From Bacillota bacterium (GTDB lineage Bacteria; Bacillota; UBA4882; UBA8346): 64,000 nt of DNA. Numbering within the stretch: the first letter of the stretch is position 1; every line of letters begins with the position of its first letter. The notes beneath the pieces are model-generated. The model was given only the letters and a program-made list of their open reading frames with translations. It did not search any database and had not been told where the DNA came from. The DNA lies in assembly GCA_023429995.1 (NCBI GenBank), contig JAEZCE010000061.1, forward strand, positions 22,246 through 86,245, written 5' to 3'. Of this stretch, positions 27,364 to 36,072 are shown piece by piece. A program made the position numbers and the translations under genes.

Positions 27364-27468
27364 AGTAAAACGTTCTCTAAATAACTACTCAACGATTGTG
27401 AACGTTTTACTTAAGTAGAGCGTATCTTCCCCAGTTCTGATTACCATTTATTTACGATCCGCTCTACT
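27364..27468. repeat. Two adjacent hairpins between HD-GYP and YkoF-like genes
   Basis: AGTAAAACGTTC (27364-27375) pairs with its exact complement at 27400-27411. Immediately next, AGTAGAGCG (27414-27422) pairs with CGCTCTACT (27460-27468). Neither ends in a good U-tract, but they lie between convergent genes and probably act as transcript ends. Confidence 0.6.
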
Positions 27469-27502
27469 AGGATTTGGCAGTCTTTAAAATGACCAAACCT
27501 CT

Positions 27503-27742
27503 TTAAGTATTGTTACTCAAATTAATAACCATGGAGAATTCAGTTCCCCCTTTTGCAGCTTCGCGATAAATGGTTTGAAGACCATTCCAGATTTGATCAG
27601 GACTTTCGCTGTAAAGGTACGTGCTCTGATTGCCGATTTCGTGTTTAATACCGGTCGTTTTAAGGGCTTCCAGAGATTGATTAATAATAGCGTCAGAATT
27701 AACAACTTCTAACGGGAATAATGAGACTTCACATGACAGCAT
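27503..27742 (-). CDS. MTH1187/YkoF-like thiamine-binding family protein
   Basis: A 79-residue protein starting at the ATG at 27742 behind GGAGGG. The pattern MLSCEVSLFPLEV, then a Ser-Thr turn (GNQSTYLY), a helix with aspartate and tryptophan (SPDQIWNGLQTIYREA) and a closing FSMVINLSNN strand fits the ferredoxin-like MTH1187/YkoF fold that binds thiamine or hydroxymethylpyrimidine precursors. No thiamine transport or synthesis gene is next to it. A longer in-frame extension exists but has no start signal. Confidence 0.65.
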   Translation of the reverse strand: MLSCEVSLFPLEVVNSDAIINQSLEALKTTGIKHEIGNQSTYLYSESPDQIWNGLQTIYREAAKGGTEFSMVINLSNNT

Positions 27743-28015
27743 ATAATCTTCCCTCCTTTCTCCCAAGTAGATTTCCAAATGAACAGTCAATCAATATCAG
27801 GTACTTTAAGTTGGTTTATGAAAAACTTACCATTTATAAAAAATGGACGAATCCTAAAATCGAAAGAAACTTTTTAGCATAAGTCCCGTTAATCACCTAA
27901 TAGTGGTGATCTTTGTACTCCTTAAAACGACCAACATAACAATTTTGCAGGAATTTGAATAAACTTGTCAAATTAAGTAAATATGGCGATAAATGATTTG
28001 ATAGAGGAGTGTAAT

Positions 28016-29176
28016 TTGGTTAAGGAAGAATGCGATGTTCTAATTTTATCTGCCAGCTATGGTGGGGGGCATAACCAAGTCGCAAGAGCATTAACAGCGG
28101 CCCTTCAATTACAAGCCCCCGGAATGAAAATTATTACCGTTGATTACTGTGATCTGCTAGTCCCGTTGTTCAACCGGTTGACCCAATTTGGTTATATGCA
28201 AAGTATTAGACATTTTCCGGTAGGTTATGCATTATATTATCAAGCCACTGGAAAAATATCTCCAGACTCTTTTTGGCAGCGACACCTGAATAAAATCGGT
28301 TATTCTGAACTCATGATGTTGGTTGATAATTTGCGTCCGCGACTGATTATTTCAACTTTTCCCATCCCTGCAGGCGTTCTTTCGGAAATGAAGGCAAGCG
28401 GGCATTTAAACGTGCCGGTGGTAACCGTGATTACCGATATGTGTGTCCATAGTCAATGGATTCATCCAAATACCGATTTATATATCGTAGGTTCTTCGGA
28501 AGTGGCGGAAGGTTTAGTTGGAAGAGGAGTGCCGCGAAGAAAAATAATGGATAGTGGAATTCCAATTCTTCCGGAATTTAATAAGGATCTTGATAAGGAA
28601 AAACTGCGGGCGGCTTTTGGGTATAAACCGGATGATAAGGTTATCATTATTATGGGTGGAAGTGATGGCATTTTCAGAGCAACCCGCTTTAAACTCCACC
28701 GTACTTTGGAACAATTGCCCGATGGCGTCCAAGCTTTAATCCTAACGGGGTATAATCATGATTTATATGATAAACTTCAGCCCTTGGTGGGAAGGTATTC
28801 TAATTTCAAGGTGGAAAAGTTTAACCAAAATATGGCTGGCTTAATGAAAATGGCTGATCTGCTAATAACCAAAGCTGGAGGGATTACAATTTCAGAGGCT
28901 CTGGCAAGTGGTTTGCCGATGGTTATCTATAAGCCGACACCGGGACAGGAAGAGGTCAACGCCAATTATCTATGGCGTCACCGGGCCGCTATCATTGCTA
29001 AAACAGAACACCGGGTGAGAACAGCCATTCACCGGATGGTTTGTGATGAACAATTTCGGGTGTTGTTTCAAAGAAATTGCTTAAAATTAGGGCATCCCAA
29101 TTCAGCAGCAATGGCGGCAAATGCTATCTTAAAAATGTTGACTCCGGTTACTCGAAGCAAAAATTTCATCCGTTAA
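28016..29176 (+). CDS. MGDG synthase/UgtP-family glycosyltransferase
   Basis: A GT28-type glycosyltransferase related to diacylglycerol glucosyltransferase (UgtP) and MGDG synthase. The N-terminal domain opens VLILSASYGGGHNQVARAL, the typical acceptor-side loop. The C-terminal donor domain has IIIMGGSDG and ITKAGGITISEALASGLPMVIYKPTPGQEEVNA, the UDP-sugar binding region. It probably adds sugar to membrane lipid or an undecaprenyl-type acceptor at the inner face. I favour the TTG at 28016 (GAGGAG eight bases upstream) over the ATG at 27983, which has no site. It starts a four-gene envelope cluster with an MFS exporter, a deacetylase and YkoP. Confidence 0.88.
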   Translation: MVKEECDVLILSASYGGGHNQVARALTAALQLQAPGMKIITVDYCDLLVPLFNRLTQFGYMQSIRHFPVGYALYYQATGKISPDSFWQRHLNKIGYSELMMLVDNLRPRLIISTFPIPAGVLSEMKASGHLNVPVVTVITDMCVHSQWIHPNTDLYIVGSSEVAEGLVGRGVPRRKIMDSGIPILPEFNKDLDKEKLRAAFGYKPDDKVIIIMGGSDGIFRATRFKLHRTLEQLPDGVQALILTGYNHDLYDKLQPLVGRYSNFKVEKFNQNMAGLMKMADLLITKAGGITISEALASGLPMVIYKPTPGQEEVNANYLWRHRAAIIAKTEHRVRTAIHRMVCDEQFRVLFQRNCLKLGHPNSAAMAANAILKMLTPVTRSKNFIR

Positions 29177-29194
29177 TGGTAAGGGGAGAAGTCC

Positions 29195-30490
29195 GTGTTT
29201 CATAAGAAGGAAGGTTTATTTCAACATCCGGTGATCATTGCCTTTTTGGCTATTATTTCATCCATCGAGTTTATCCGGATGTCTTTATTTTTGACCTTTT
29301 TGCCCAGCTTTTTGAAGAATTTACATTATACGACGGCCACGATTGGAGCCGTCTTTACAGCCAATCTTTTAGCAGATAATTTTTCTAAAAGCGCCATTGG
29401 GTGGCTCGTCGATCATAAGGGGCCTTGGCCGGTGTTACTCTGTGGAAGCATTGCAACAGCTGCCGGGGTTCTATTAATCATGACTTTTCATCAAAGCCTT
29501 TTGGTATTAATTTTAGCTGCAATTTTAATTGGCATCGGTGTTTCACCAACATGGCCGGCAGCGATTACAGGTTCTATAGAGACAGTCGGTGAAGAAAAGA
29601 GAGCAACCATTATTAGTGTCATTTCCGTTATTTGGCTGGCTGGCGGGGGATTAGGACCCATTTTAATGGGTTTTTTAATTGACAGTAGAATGAGCAAATT
29701 TTTATTAAAGGTTCATCTGCCTGTTTTTGATGCCTATCGGACCGGGTTTGCGGTATTAGCTGCGGTCGCTTTATTGGCAGTGGTTATATGTATTTTAGGA
29801 TGGTGGAGTTGGAACCGGGTACCGCATATTAAACAGAATACCGAGGCTAGGCTTCAGGTTCCCGCTAAGGAGCGGATCAAAGATATTGTAAGACGACTTT
29901 GGAAAGTAAAAGGTTTAATTCCGGGAATGTTTTTTCAAACATTATCTCTAGGTATGCTGTTGCCAAATCTTTTACCCTTTGCTACCGATAAGCTCAATCT
30001 GACGGAAGCCCAGTATAGTATGTTGCTGTTTATAGGTGGAATTGTAGTAGTATCCTTTATGATTCCGGTCGGGCGTTTGGCCGATCGTCAAGGACCACGG
30101 GCGTTCCTGGTTGCCGGATTTTTGCTAGCGGCAGGTTCGATATTTATCTTGGTTTCACAAGGCAACAGTCATAACGTTTGGTGGTTGGTTGGTTTTGTGG
30201 GCCTTTCCTATGCTTTGATTCAGCCGGCCTGGAATTCACTATTGGCAGGTTCGATCCCCTCAGCCCAACGTGGCGTGCTTATGGGATTATTTATGTCTGT
30301 GGAAGGAGCGGGATTTGCTTTTGGCCCATTGGTTGGAGGATATCTTGGCACTTTGAGCAGTAAGGATTTGGGATTGTTAGGCGGTACCGGTTTGGTGGCG
30401 CCGTTTTATTTCAGTAGTTTTTGTTTGGTTTTAATGGCGATCGTCTATATGGTTTATCCATTTCGACATTATCAGGATGAGGTTGAGTAA
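29195..30490 (+). CDS. MFS transporter
   Basis: A 431-residue major-facilitator permease with about 12 helices. A first-half loop (SAIGWLVDHKGPW) and second-half loop (MIPVGRLADRQGPRAF) both fit the MFS GxLaDrxGxR motif between helices 2-3 and 8-9. The GTG start follows AAGGGGAG, 18 bp after the glycosyltransferase gene, and the 3' end overlaps the deacetylase gene by 14 bp. The context suggests export of a lipid-linked or small envelope compound, but the substrate is unknown. Confidence 0.9.
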   Translation: MFHKKEGLFQHPVIIAFLAIISSIEFIRMSLFLTFLPSFLKNLHYTTATIGAVFTANLLADNFSKSAIGWLVDHKGPWPVLLCGSIATAAGVLLIMTFHQSLLVLILAAILIGIGVSPTWPAAITGSIETVGEEKRATIISVISVIWLAGGGLGPILMGFLIDSRMSKFLLKVHLPVFDAYRTGFAVLAAVALLAVVICILGWWSWNRVPHIKQNTEARLQVPAKERIKDIVRRLWKVKGLIPGMFFQTLSLGMLLPNLLPFATDKLNLTEAQYSMLLFIGGIVVVSFMIPVGRLADRQGPRAFLVAGFLLAAGSIFILVSQGNSHNVWWLVGFVGLSYALIQPAWNSLLAGSIPSAQRGVLMGLFMSVEGAGFAFGPLVGGYLGTLSSKDLGLLGGTGLVAPFYFSSFCLVLMAIVYMVYPFRHYQDEVE

Positions 30491-31208
30491 GATGGTTTGG
30501 TGGATCATCGGGCTAACGGTCGTTATATTTTGGGCATTATTATATCCGGCAACCGATTACGGGCAGCGTTGGTTTTCAAGAAAGGTCCTCAAAAAAGGAC
30601 ATTCCGGCAAGAGCGGGACGGAAGGGAAACCCGTTATTTGCCTGACATTTGATGACGGCCCGAATCCTGAAATTACCCCGCAAATATTGGATGTTTTGGC
30701 AGGGTACCATATCCCGGCAACCTTTTTTTTAGTGGGTTATCGGGCTGAACGTTCACCGGAGTTGGTAAAGAAAATTTTAAAGCATGGTCATGAAATTGGT
30801 GTTCATACGTATGATCATTGTCATGCTTACAGCATGTTTGCTTATAAGAGTATCAGCACCATCAGGCGGGGTATTAGAATTTTAGAAAATATCACCGGAA
30901 AATCAATGGTTTGGTTCAGGCCCCCATGGGGGGCTTTAAATTTTTTTGAGTTAGCAGCAGTAAGACATTTTAATCTTAAAATTGTTTTATGGACCGCGAA
31001 TGCGATCGATTGGGACATAAAGACGACTCCGTTGCAAATTGTTGAGCGCCTGAAAAGAAAACTGCAACCCGGTTGTATCATTGTAATCCATGATGCAGGG
31101 GGTGATCCGGGTGCGCCCCGGCATACTTTGGAAGCTTTGCCTGAATTTATTGAGCAAGCTCAGGCAGAAGGCTATCATTTTGTTACTTTAACAGCCATTC
31201 AAGGTTAA
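30477..31208 (+). CDS. Polysaccharide deacetylase (NodB domain), membrane-anchored
   Basis: A 243-residue protein with an N-terminal helix (about 7-24) and a NodB domain. Motif 1 TFDDGPNP (catalytic base Asp and metal Asp) is followed by HTYDHCH (metal His pair), RPPWG (motif 3), IDWD (motif 4) and IVIHDAG (motif 5, His). All core residues are kept, so it is probably an active deacetylase of peptidoglycan or another amino-sugar polymer. It overlaps the MFS gene by 14 bp; the ATG at 30492 is an alternative start. YkoP follows, as in related Bacillota loci. Confidence 0.9.
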   Translation: MRLSKMVWWIIGLTVVIFWALLYPATDYGQRWFSRKVLKKGHSGKSGTEGKPVICLTFDDGPNPEITPQILDVLAGYHIPATFFLVGYRAERSPELVKKILKHGHEIGVHTYDHCHAYSMFAYKSISTIRRGIRILENITGKSMVWFRPPWGALNFFELAAVRHFNLKIVLWTANAIDWDIKTTPLQIVERLKRKLQPGCIIVIHDAGGDPGAPRHTLEALPEFIEQAQAEGYHFVTLTAIQG

Positions 31209-31251
31209 CTTGATATGGATGCAACGATACTAAAAACAGGAGAACTTCACG

Positions 31252-31818
31252 ATGAGCGATATGACCATTTTACAAAGACTGGGCATGGCTATTGATCGCC
31301 GGTATTTAAAAAAAGTTGCTGCAACAGGGATTCCCGGATCAAAAAATCAGTTGTTGTTGATTTGTTTTCATGGTTATCACGGCAAAACGAAGCTTGATAT
31401 TAACGGCACTATCATTAATCCCGGGGATTCTATCGCAGAGTTTCATTTGTCCAATAAACGTATAGCTGAAATGGGGAGGGAGGATTCATCCCGTTCCATG
31501 GAGTGGCGGCTGATGGAAATACTTAAGGCTGAATTTACCGCTTTGGCTGAGGCGTGTTCGAATAATATAATTTCCGGGCAAGTTCAGGGTTTTTATGGAG
31601 TTAATGTATTAGCACCAGGAGCAAAGCGGTTGGGATTTACTTTAGTTCCGATACCGAAAGGCTGGAACCATTGGTGGTTGGGCTTTTGGGAGAGTATTTT
31701 GCGGAGAATCTTTTATTCCTATAAAACCCCAAAAAAGGCTACATTTCAGAAACCCAAAGAGGCTTTCGAGGTCTGGATAACAAGGGAAGAACTCATGAAA
31801 CGCTATATAAGGGCATGA
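31252..31818 (+). CDS. YkoP family protein
   Basis: A 188-residue protein resembling Bacillus YkoP, a family of unknown activity often encoded next to, or fused with, NodB-type deacetylases and glycosyltransferases. Visible features are a beta-rich N-terminal half (LLLICFHGY, LDINGTIINPGDSIAEFHLSN) and aromatic C-terminal stretch (GWNHWWLGFWESILRRIFYS). No signal peptide. The ATG follows CAGGAG. It ends the glycosyltransferase-MFS-deacetylase-YkoP cluster. Confidence 0.8.
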   Translation: MSDMTILQRLGMAIDRRYLKKVAATGIPGSKNQLLLICFHGYHGKTKLDINGTIINPGDSIAEFHLSNKRIAEMGREDSSRSMEWRLMEILKAEFTALAEACSNNIISGQVQGFYGVNVLAPGAKRLGFTLVPIPKGWNHWWLGFWESILRRIFYSYKTPKKATFQKPKEAFEVWITREELMKRYIRA

Positions 31819-31905
31819 ACTTTTCGGGACTTTTGTACATATAATCATAGCAGTCAGCAGTTAGTAAAATTGTTTTGGCTTTGATTATATGACGGAGGAA
31901 TTCCA

Positions 31906-32490
31906 ATGGATCAAACTTATCAGCCCAGTGCAAATTCTCCCGGTACTTCTCAATTTACATCCGATCCGGTCCTTTATTTTTTAAGGGAAGATATTGCTGA
32001 TGAATTAGGCGCTATCGTAGGGTATTTGGAATGCGCGGATTTAGTGAAGGATTACCGTATCAGTTCGATATTTCGGGAAATAGCCAATGATGAAAAAGAA
32101 CATTTTATGCGCCTTATGGGAATATTAGCTCAAATGGATCCGTTCCAGGCCAAGGAATTTCAAAGGGCTGGTTTTTCGGAATTTTTGAGCGGTAATGAAA
32201 GCGTCAATCCTTTTGGGTCGGGGTTCCCTTTTCAGTGTCAAACTTGTCTTAAGCCGGAACGGCGCCGGCATGATTACAATGAAAAAAGAATGTATATGGC
32301 CGATGACCGAACGATGGAATGTTTACAAAATGCAATCCGGGATGAACTGAAAGCGATCAATGCTTATCAGAAGCAATTAAAGGAAACTGCGAATCCGATA
32401 ATCCTAAATTCGTTGACCCTCATTATGAATCGAGAAAAAGAGCATGTCAGCGGGTTTACTAAACTTTTTTGCGCGATATATGATAATTGA
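31906..32490 (+). CDS. Ferritin-like / rubrerythrin-type protein with duplicated di-iron helices
   Basis: A 194-residue all-helical protein. Two halves each carry a ferritin-like helix pair: DELGAIVGYLE with NDEKEHFMRL in the first, and RDELKAINAYQ with NREKEHVSG in the second, giving a set of carboxylate and histidine ligands like rubrerythrin. A linker contains CQTC (two cysteines). The likely role is iron or peroxide handling. The ATG is seven bases after GGAGG. It lies upstream of a sugar epimerase gene, with which it may share a transcript (14 bp gap). Confidence 0.8.
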   Translation: MDQTYQPSANSPGTSQFTSDPVLYFLREDIADELGAIVGYLECADLVKDYRISSIFREIANDEKEHFMRLMGILAQMDPFQAKEFQRAGFSEFLSGNESVNPFGSGFPFQCQTCLKPERRRHDYNEKRMYMADDRTMECLQNAIRDELKAINAYQKQLKETANPIILNSLTLIMNREKEHVSGFTKLFCAIYDN

Positions 32491-32504
32491 AAGAGGAACT
32501 TGGA

Positions 32505-33419
32505 ATGGCAAAGATTCTGGTTACAGGGGGAGCCGGTTTTATTGGAATTAATCTACTGGAAGAATTACTACCCCTTCATCGTTTAGTAGTGGTGGATAAT
32601 TTATCAACCGGGAAAGGAGCGCCTATTTTACAGGATGTTCATTTTTATCCAATGAATATTCTAGACGAAGAGTTCCAAAAAATTGTCGCCCAGGAAAAAC
32701 CGGAGTTTATTATCCATTTAGCAGCTCAAATTAACGTGCCGGAATCTTTTGTAAACCCCATCTTTGATCTGGAAACCAATATTTTAGGTACTCTCAAGGT
32801 GCTGGAAGCCGCCCAAAAAAATGGGGTTCAAAAAATCATTTACCCATCGTCAGCGGCTGTTTATGGGAGTCCACGGTTTCTTCCCATTACCGAAGAACAC
32901 CCGATAGAGCCAATGTCGTTTTACGGAATCAGCAAACATACCCCCGAACACTATTTACAAACATATTTTCATAGCTATGGCCTTGATTATACCATATTAC
33001 GGTTCGCGAATGTATATGGTCCCAGGCAAGAAGCGGGAGGGGAAGGTGGCGTAATTGCCGTCTTTACCGATAATTTATTAAAAAGCAAGCCATTATCTGT
33101 TTTCGGCGATGGGGAACAGACACGGGATTTTGTATTCGTTAAAGATGTAGCCGGGGCCATTATGAAATCGTTGTCAACCGGAAGCCATCAAATATTGAAT
33201 ATCGGATCCGGAAGAAAAGTAAGTGTCAACCAGTTATTTCAACAAATCAAAAGCCTAACCCAAAGTAGTATCGAACCGCAATATTTACCAACCCGTCCCG
33301 GAGATATCCGTGATAGCATATTTGATATCACTAAAGCTCGAAGAGTGCTTGGATGGGAACCCCAAACCACTCTGGAACAAGGCCTGCGTTTAACGATGGA
33401 GTGGTTTTTAGCGCACTAA
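32505..33419 (+). CDS. NAD-dependent nucleotide-sugar epimerase (UDP-glucose 4-epimerase-like)
   Basis: A 304-residue extended short-chain dehydrogenase. The NAD-binding GGAGFIG lies at residues 8-14, the catalytic YGISK (Tyr-x3-Lys) near 146-150 after PSSAAVYG, and FANVYGPRQ follows, typical of GalE-like and WbpP-like epimerases. The product is probably an interconverted UDP-sugar for the envelope or spore coat. The ATG at 32505 follows AGAGGAAC; an earlier TTG at 32487 overlaps the ferritin-like gene. The last 12 bp overlap a small gene on the opposite strand. Confidence 0.9.
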   Translation: MAKILVTGGAGFIGINLLEELLPLHRLVVVDNLSTGKGAPILQDVHFYPMNILDEEFQKIVAQEKPEFIIHLAAQINVPESFVNPIFDLETNILGTLKVLEAAQKNGVQKIIYPSSAAVYGSPRFLPITEEHPIEPMSFYGISKHTPEHYLQTYFHSYGLDYTILRFANVYGPRQEAGGEGGVIAVFTDNLLKSKPLSVFGDGEQTRDFVFVKDVAGAIMKSLSTGSHQILNIGSGRKVSVNQLFQQIKSLTQSSIEPQYLPTRPGDIRDSIFDITKARRVLGWEPQTTLEQGLRLTMEWFLAH

Positions 33420-33605
33420 ACTATAATACATATTCATTTGGTCATCATGGTTCCGCAGCCCGGTTTCAAGCTCCAGAGCAAATTCTTCATTAAAATGTTC
33501 TACTGCTTGACCTAGAACTTCACGGCAGATGCGGCGAGAGGCCGTGCTTTCAGGGTGTTTGGTAACAAAACTCATAATGGCGGATATTTTGGACTCGTCA
33601 GGCAT
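33408..33605 (-). CDS. Small hypothetical protein
   Basis: A 65-residue protein with ATG at 33605 preceded by AGGGGG eight bases away. The sequence is predicted helical and charged (KISAIMSFVTKHPES, AVEHFNEEFALELETGL). It overlaps the epimerase 3' end by 12 bp in convergent fashion. I recognise no family. Confidence 0.55.
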   Translation of the reverse strand: MPDESKISAIMSFVTKHPESTASRRICREVLGQAVEHFNEEFALELETGLRNHDDQMNMYYSLVR

Positions 33606-33858
33606 CTTCCATCCCCCTAGCTTTGAAGTTAATTCAGTGGTTGTAGTATTCCCCCCGCACTCCTTTTTATAAGCTGCGCATAATTCCGGCGGGTCGGGAG
33701 AATCTACTAAAAGAGGATTTGCCGATTTGGCCTTTGTTTATAAGGTCTATCGATGAGTAATGTTTAGAAGAGAATGGTTGTGTTACAGAAGATAATCCAT
33801 GAACAAAGGGGCTTCGGGAGAGATACGGGGTAACCGCTGTCCGGATGCAGGGCTAAAT

Positions 33859-34092
33859 TTATGATGATTCAGCGGTGGTACCCTCATTGGTTTTAGGAAA
33901 ATCATTGAGTGCTTCTGTTTCACTCACAGTACCGATAATTGTATAGACAGCTTTTTTACCGGGTGCGTAAATTTTACGCGCCTGTTTTAATACTTTTTCT
34001 TTTGCACTCTCTAAGCTCTCTGCTTCCACGATGATATCGAGACGGCGCTGAGTTTTTTTGAAAGTGACTCGGACGGATGCTGCGTACAACAT
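33859..34092 (-). CDS. Small hypothetical protein
   Basis: A 77-residue protein with an excellent ribosome site (GAGGTGAT before the ATG at 34092). The first 50 residues alternate beta and helix (ASVRVTFKKTQRRLDIIVEA, then a helix with SAKEKVLKQARK), consistent with a small alpha/beta fold; the tail is acidic and polar. No family is recognised. It is divergent from the cysteine-rich gene that follows. Confidence 0.65.
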   Translation of the reverse strand: MLYAASVRVTFKKTQRRLDIIVEAESLESAKEKVLKQARKIYAPGKKAVYTIIGTVSETEALNDFPKTNEGTTAESS

Positions 34093-34216
34093 TGGAAATC
34101 ACCTCGTTTTTAAAATTCGGGGAATTCATGCGGTTTCCTGCAGAATTATCCTAATTATCCAAGAAAGGAATTTATAAAATAGAGTGGAAATAAATGATTA
34201 ATAAAACTGGAAATGA

Positions 34217-34447
34217 GTGATAGAGTTGAGTGCCAGGGAAAAGCAATGTGTATTGGATAATACCAAAGTTTGCGATGATTGTGGCGAATGCGAAATGTGC
34301 GACTTGGATTTGAACAAAGTCTGCGATAATTGTTGCCGGTGTCTTGGTGATGCGGATTATGCAGCGATCGAAGTGGAGAAGATTGTTTTACCGGAAAAGA
34401 TTCAATTCAAACGAAAAAAAGTAAAAAATAAGGGCTGTTTAAATTAA
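34217..34447 (+). CDS. Cysteine-rich small protein, probable metal binder
   Basis: A 76-residue protein with nine cysteines in its N-terminal half, in the pattern CDDCGECEMCDLDLNKVCDN followed by CCRC, suggesting zinc or iron-sulfur coordination. The second half is basic. Similar small CDLDPNKxCDNC proteins occur in clostridia without a known function. The GTG start has a weak GGAAAT site. The stop codon lies inside a 9-bp hairpin (34432-34462). Confidence 0.6.
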   Translation: MIELSAREKQCVLDNTKVCDDCGECEMCDLDLNKVCDNCCRCLGDADYAAIEVEKIVLPEKIQFKRKKVKNKGCLN

Positions 34448-34462
34448 GTGGAGAAACAGCCC
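34432..34462. terminator. Hairpin overlapping the end of the cysteine-rich gene
   Basis: GGGCTGTTT (34432-34440) pairs perfectly with AAACAGCCC (34454-34462). The stem includes the last codons and spans the stop. No U-tract follows. Its ends resemble those of the longer palindromic elements. Confidence 0.6.
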
Positions 34463-34502
34463 GGACCGCTTCTGAAAAGTTGACCCTATATAAAGCACTG
34501 GT

Positions 34503-34862
34503 TTATGGATGCTCATGGAAATGCAAGTTCCAATTATGGCCGTGATTATTATCCCAATGATTCTCCCCGTCTTTAAAACATAGGTTCATTTCTTGAGCTT
34601 CTTCAGCCTTTATTTCTTTATAGAAACTTCCATCGTCCTGTTTTTCCATCTTTACGGTGTTGATAGAACGGTTCCAACTGTCAAAACCATAGTGAAGATA
34701 AACTTCGCTGGCGCCCGAATCTTTGAGTAATCCCCGGTAGTGGATATTTAAAGTATCAGTATGTCGCGGCTGTGCTGGTTCCCAGGAAATTGCGTTCTCA
34801 AATTTTCCGCTCTCCTGATCGATTTTATTAAGGCCCAATAAATTTCTGAGAAAATTATTCAT
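34503..34862 (-). CDS. Stand-alone CBM25-like carbohydrate-binding protein
   Basis: A 119-residue protein whose core resembles carbohydrate-binding module family 25 (starch binding): ISWEPAQPRHTDTLNIHYRG, then VYLHYGFDSWN and MNLCFKDGENHWDNNHGHNW, with the tryptophans expected to stack on sugar rings. No catalytic domain or signal peptide is attached, so it would act in the cytosol, perhaps on glycogen or storage polymer of the sporulating cell. The ATG follows AAAGGAGGG. It is divergent from the cotJ operon. Confidence 0.7.
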   Translation of the reverse strand: MNNFLRNLLGLNKIDQESGKFENAISWEPAQPRHTDTLNIHYRGLLKDSGASEVYLHYGFDSWNRSINTVKMEKQDDGSFYKEIKAEEAQEMNLCFKDGENHWDNNHGHNWNLHFHEHP

Positions 34863-35068
34863 TTTTAAACCCTCCTTTCTATTTTTTGCCGCGACTCAGT
34901 TAGTCTCCCCCAATTTCATTCAGAATCATTCGGGAACGGATCCCAGTACAAAAGTATCTTGTCTTATTTAGAATTTATGCCTTAATCCTTTGTTTTTGGG
35001 ACATTGGCCCAGATCCAAAGTCCTATATGGCGAATAAATTAAAGACAAAAGCATGATGGGAGGTTAAT

Positions 35069-35215
35069 ATGGAAGCTGGAAATCAAATGTATATGCGGCT
35101 TGCACAGGCTTATGTGCCGTTTCAGTTTTTTACAAACCGTTGGGATCCCATGAAGGCCTTAGCGATGGGAACGGTTTTTCCGGAATTATACCGTGCTTAT
35201 AATGGTAAAAGATAG
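35069..35215 (+). CDS. cotJA: Spore coat associated protein CotJA
   Basis: A 48-residue protein. Its pattern LAQAYVPFQFF, ALAMGTVFPELYRAY is the CotJA signature. The ATG at 35069 follows GGGAGG. It is the first gene of cotJA-cotJB-cotJC, 11 bp before cotJB. CotJ proteins are laid down in the spore coat in Bacillus and clostridia, where the operon is under mother-cell sigma control; no clear SigE promoter was resolved by eye here. Confidence 0.88.
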   Translation: MEAGNQMYMRLAQAYVPFQFFTNRWDPMKALAMGTVFPELYRAYNGKR

Positions 35216-35226
35216 GAGGTTATCGA

Positions 35227-35481
35227 ATGCATAATGCTCAGTTAAAGATGTTAATGGATCTTCAGGCATGGGAATTTACAGGATACGATTTTCATTTATA
35301 TTTGGATACGCATCCTAACGACCCGCGGGCGTTAGTGGAGTATTCAAGGGCGGAAAGAGAAGTCCAGCGTCTTAAGAATATGTATGCAACCAATTATGGG
35401 CCGTTGACGGCGGAAGATAACGCCAACCAGTCGTGCTGGAGATGGATAGAAGAGCCTTGGCCATGGGAAATCGATTATTAA
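35227..35481 (+). CDS. cotJB: Spore coat protein CotJB
   Basis: An 84-residue protein. LMDLQAWEFTGYDFHLYLDTHPND is the conserved CotJB opening, followed by ALVEYSRAEREVQRLKNMY and a tryptophan-rich end (CWRWIEEPWPWE). The ATG follows TAGGAGG. It lies between cotJA and cotJC and supports a spore-forming host. Confidence 0.93.
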   Translation: MHNAQLKMLMDLQAWEFTGYDFHLYLDTHPNDPRALVEYSRAEREVQRLKNMYATNYGPLTAEDNANQSCWRWIEEPWPWEIDY

Positions 35482-35499
35482 TGGTTGGGAGGAAATGAA

Positions 35500-36072
35500 A
35501 TGTGGCATTATGAAAAGAAATTGCAGTACCCTGCGAAGGTTGGAAAGGCCGATCTGAAAATGGCCAAATATTTGATTTCGCAATATGGAGGGCCGGATGG
35601 AGAATTGGCTGCGGCGCTTCGCTATTTAAATCAGCGGTATACGATGCCGACCGGACAATCGAAAGGGATATTGAACGACATCGGCACCGAAGAATTGGCC
35701 CACCTGGAAATAATCGCCACCTTAGTTTATAAGTTAACCCAAAATGCAAGTGTTGATGAGCTAAAAGCAGTCGATTTGGGAGCCCATTATACGGATCATG
35801 ATCGAGCCCTGTTTTATACGGACGCTACGGGTAATCCATGGACAGCGGCTTATATCCAGGCCAAAGGGGATCCTGTGGCTGACTTGCATGAAGATATGGC
35901 GGCGGAAGAGAAGGCCAGAGCTACGTATCAATGGTTGATTGATTTGACGGATGATCCTGATTTAAAAGATACCCTAAACTTCTTACGGGTGCGTGAGATC
36001 GTCCATTTTCAACGGTTTGGAGAGACCCTGGATATAGTCCAGGAATATCAAAGTTCCAAGCATGTATTTTGA
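35500..36072 (+). CDS. cotJC: Spore coat manganese catalase CotJC
   Basis: A 190-residue manganese-catalase-family protein. It opens MWHYEKKLQYPAKV and carries ferritin-like ligands in GGPDGELAAALRYLNQRY, IGTEELAHLEIIATL, DMAAEEKARATYQ and REIVHFQRFGE, matching the dimanganese site. It should destroy peroxide in the coat. I place the start at the ATG at 35500 after GGAGG; a TTG at 35485 precedes the site. Last gene of the operon, 18 bp after cotJB. Confidence 0.94.
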   Translation: MWHYEKKLQYPAKVGKADLKMAKYLISQYGGPDGELAAALRYLNQRYTMPTGQSKGILNDIGTEELAHLEIIATLVYKLTQNASVDELKAVDLGAHYTDHDRALFYTDATGNPWTAAYIQAKGDPVADLHEDMAAEEKARATYQWLIDLTDDPDLKDTLNFLRVREIVHFQRFGETLDIVQEYQSSKHVF

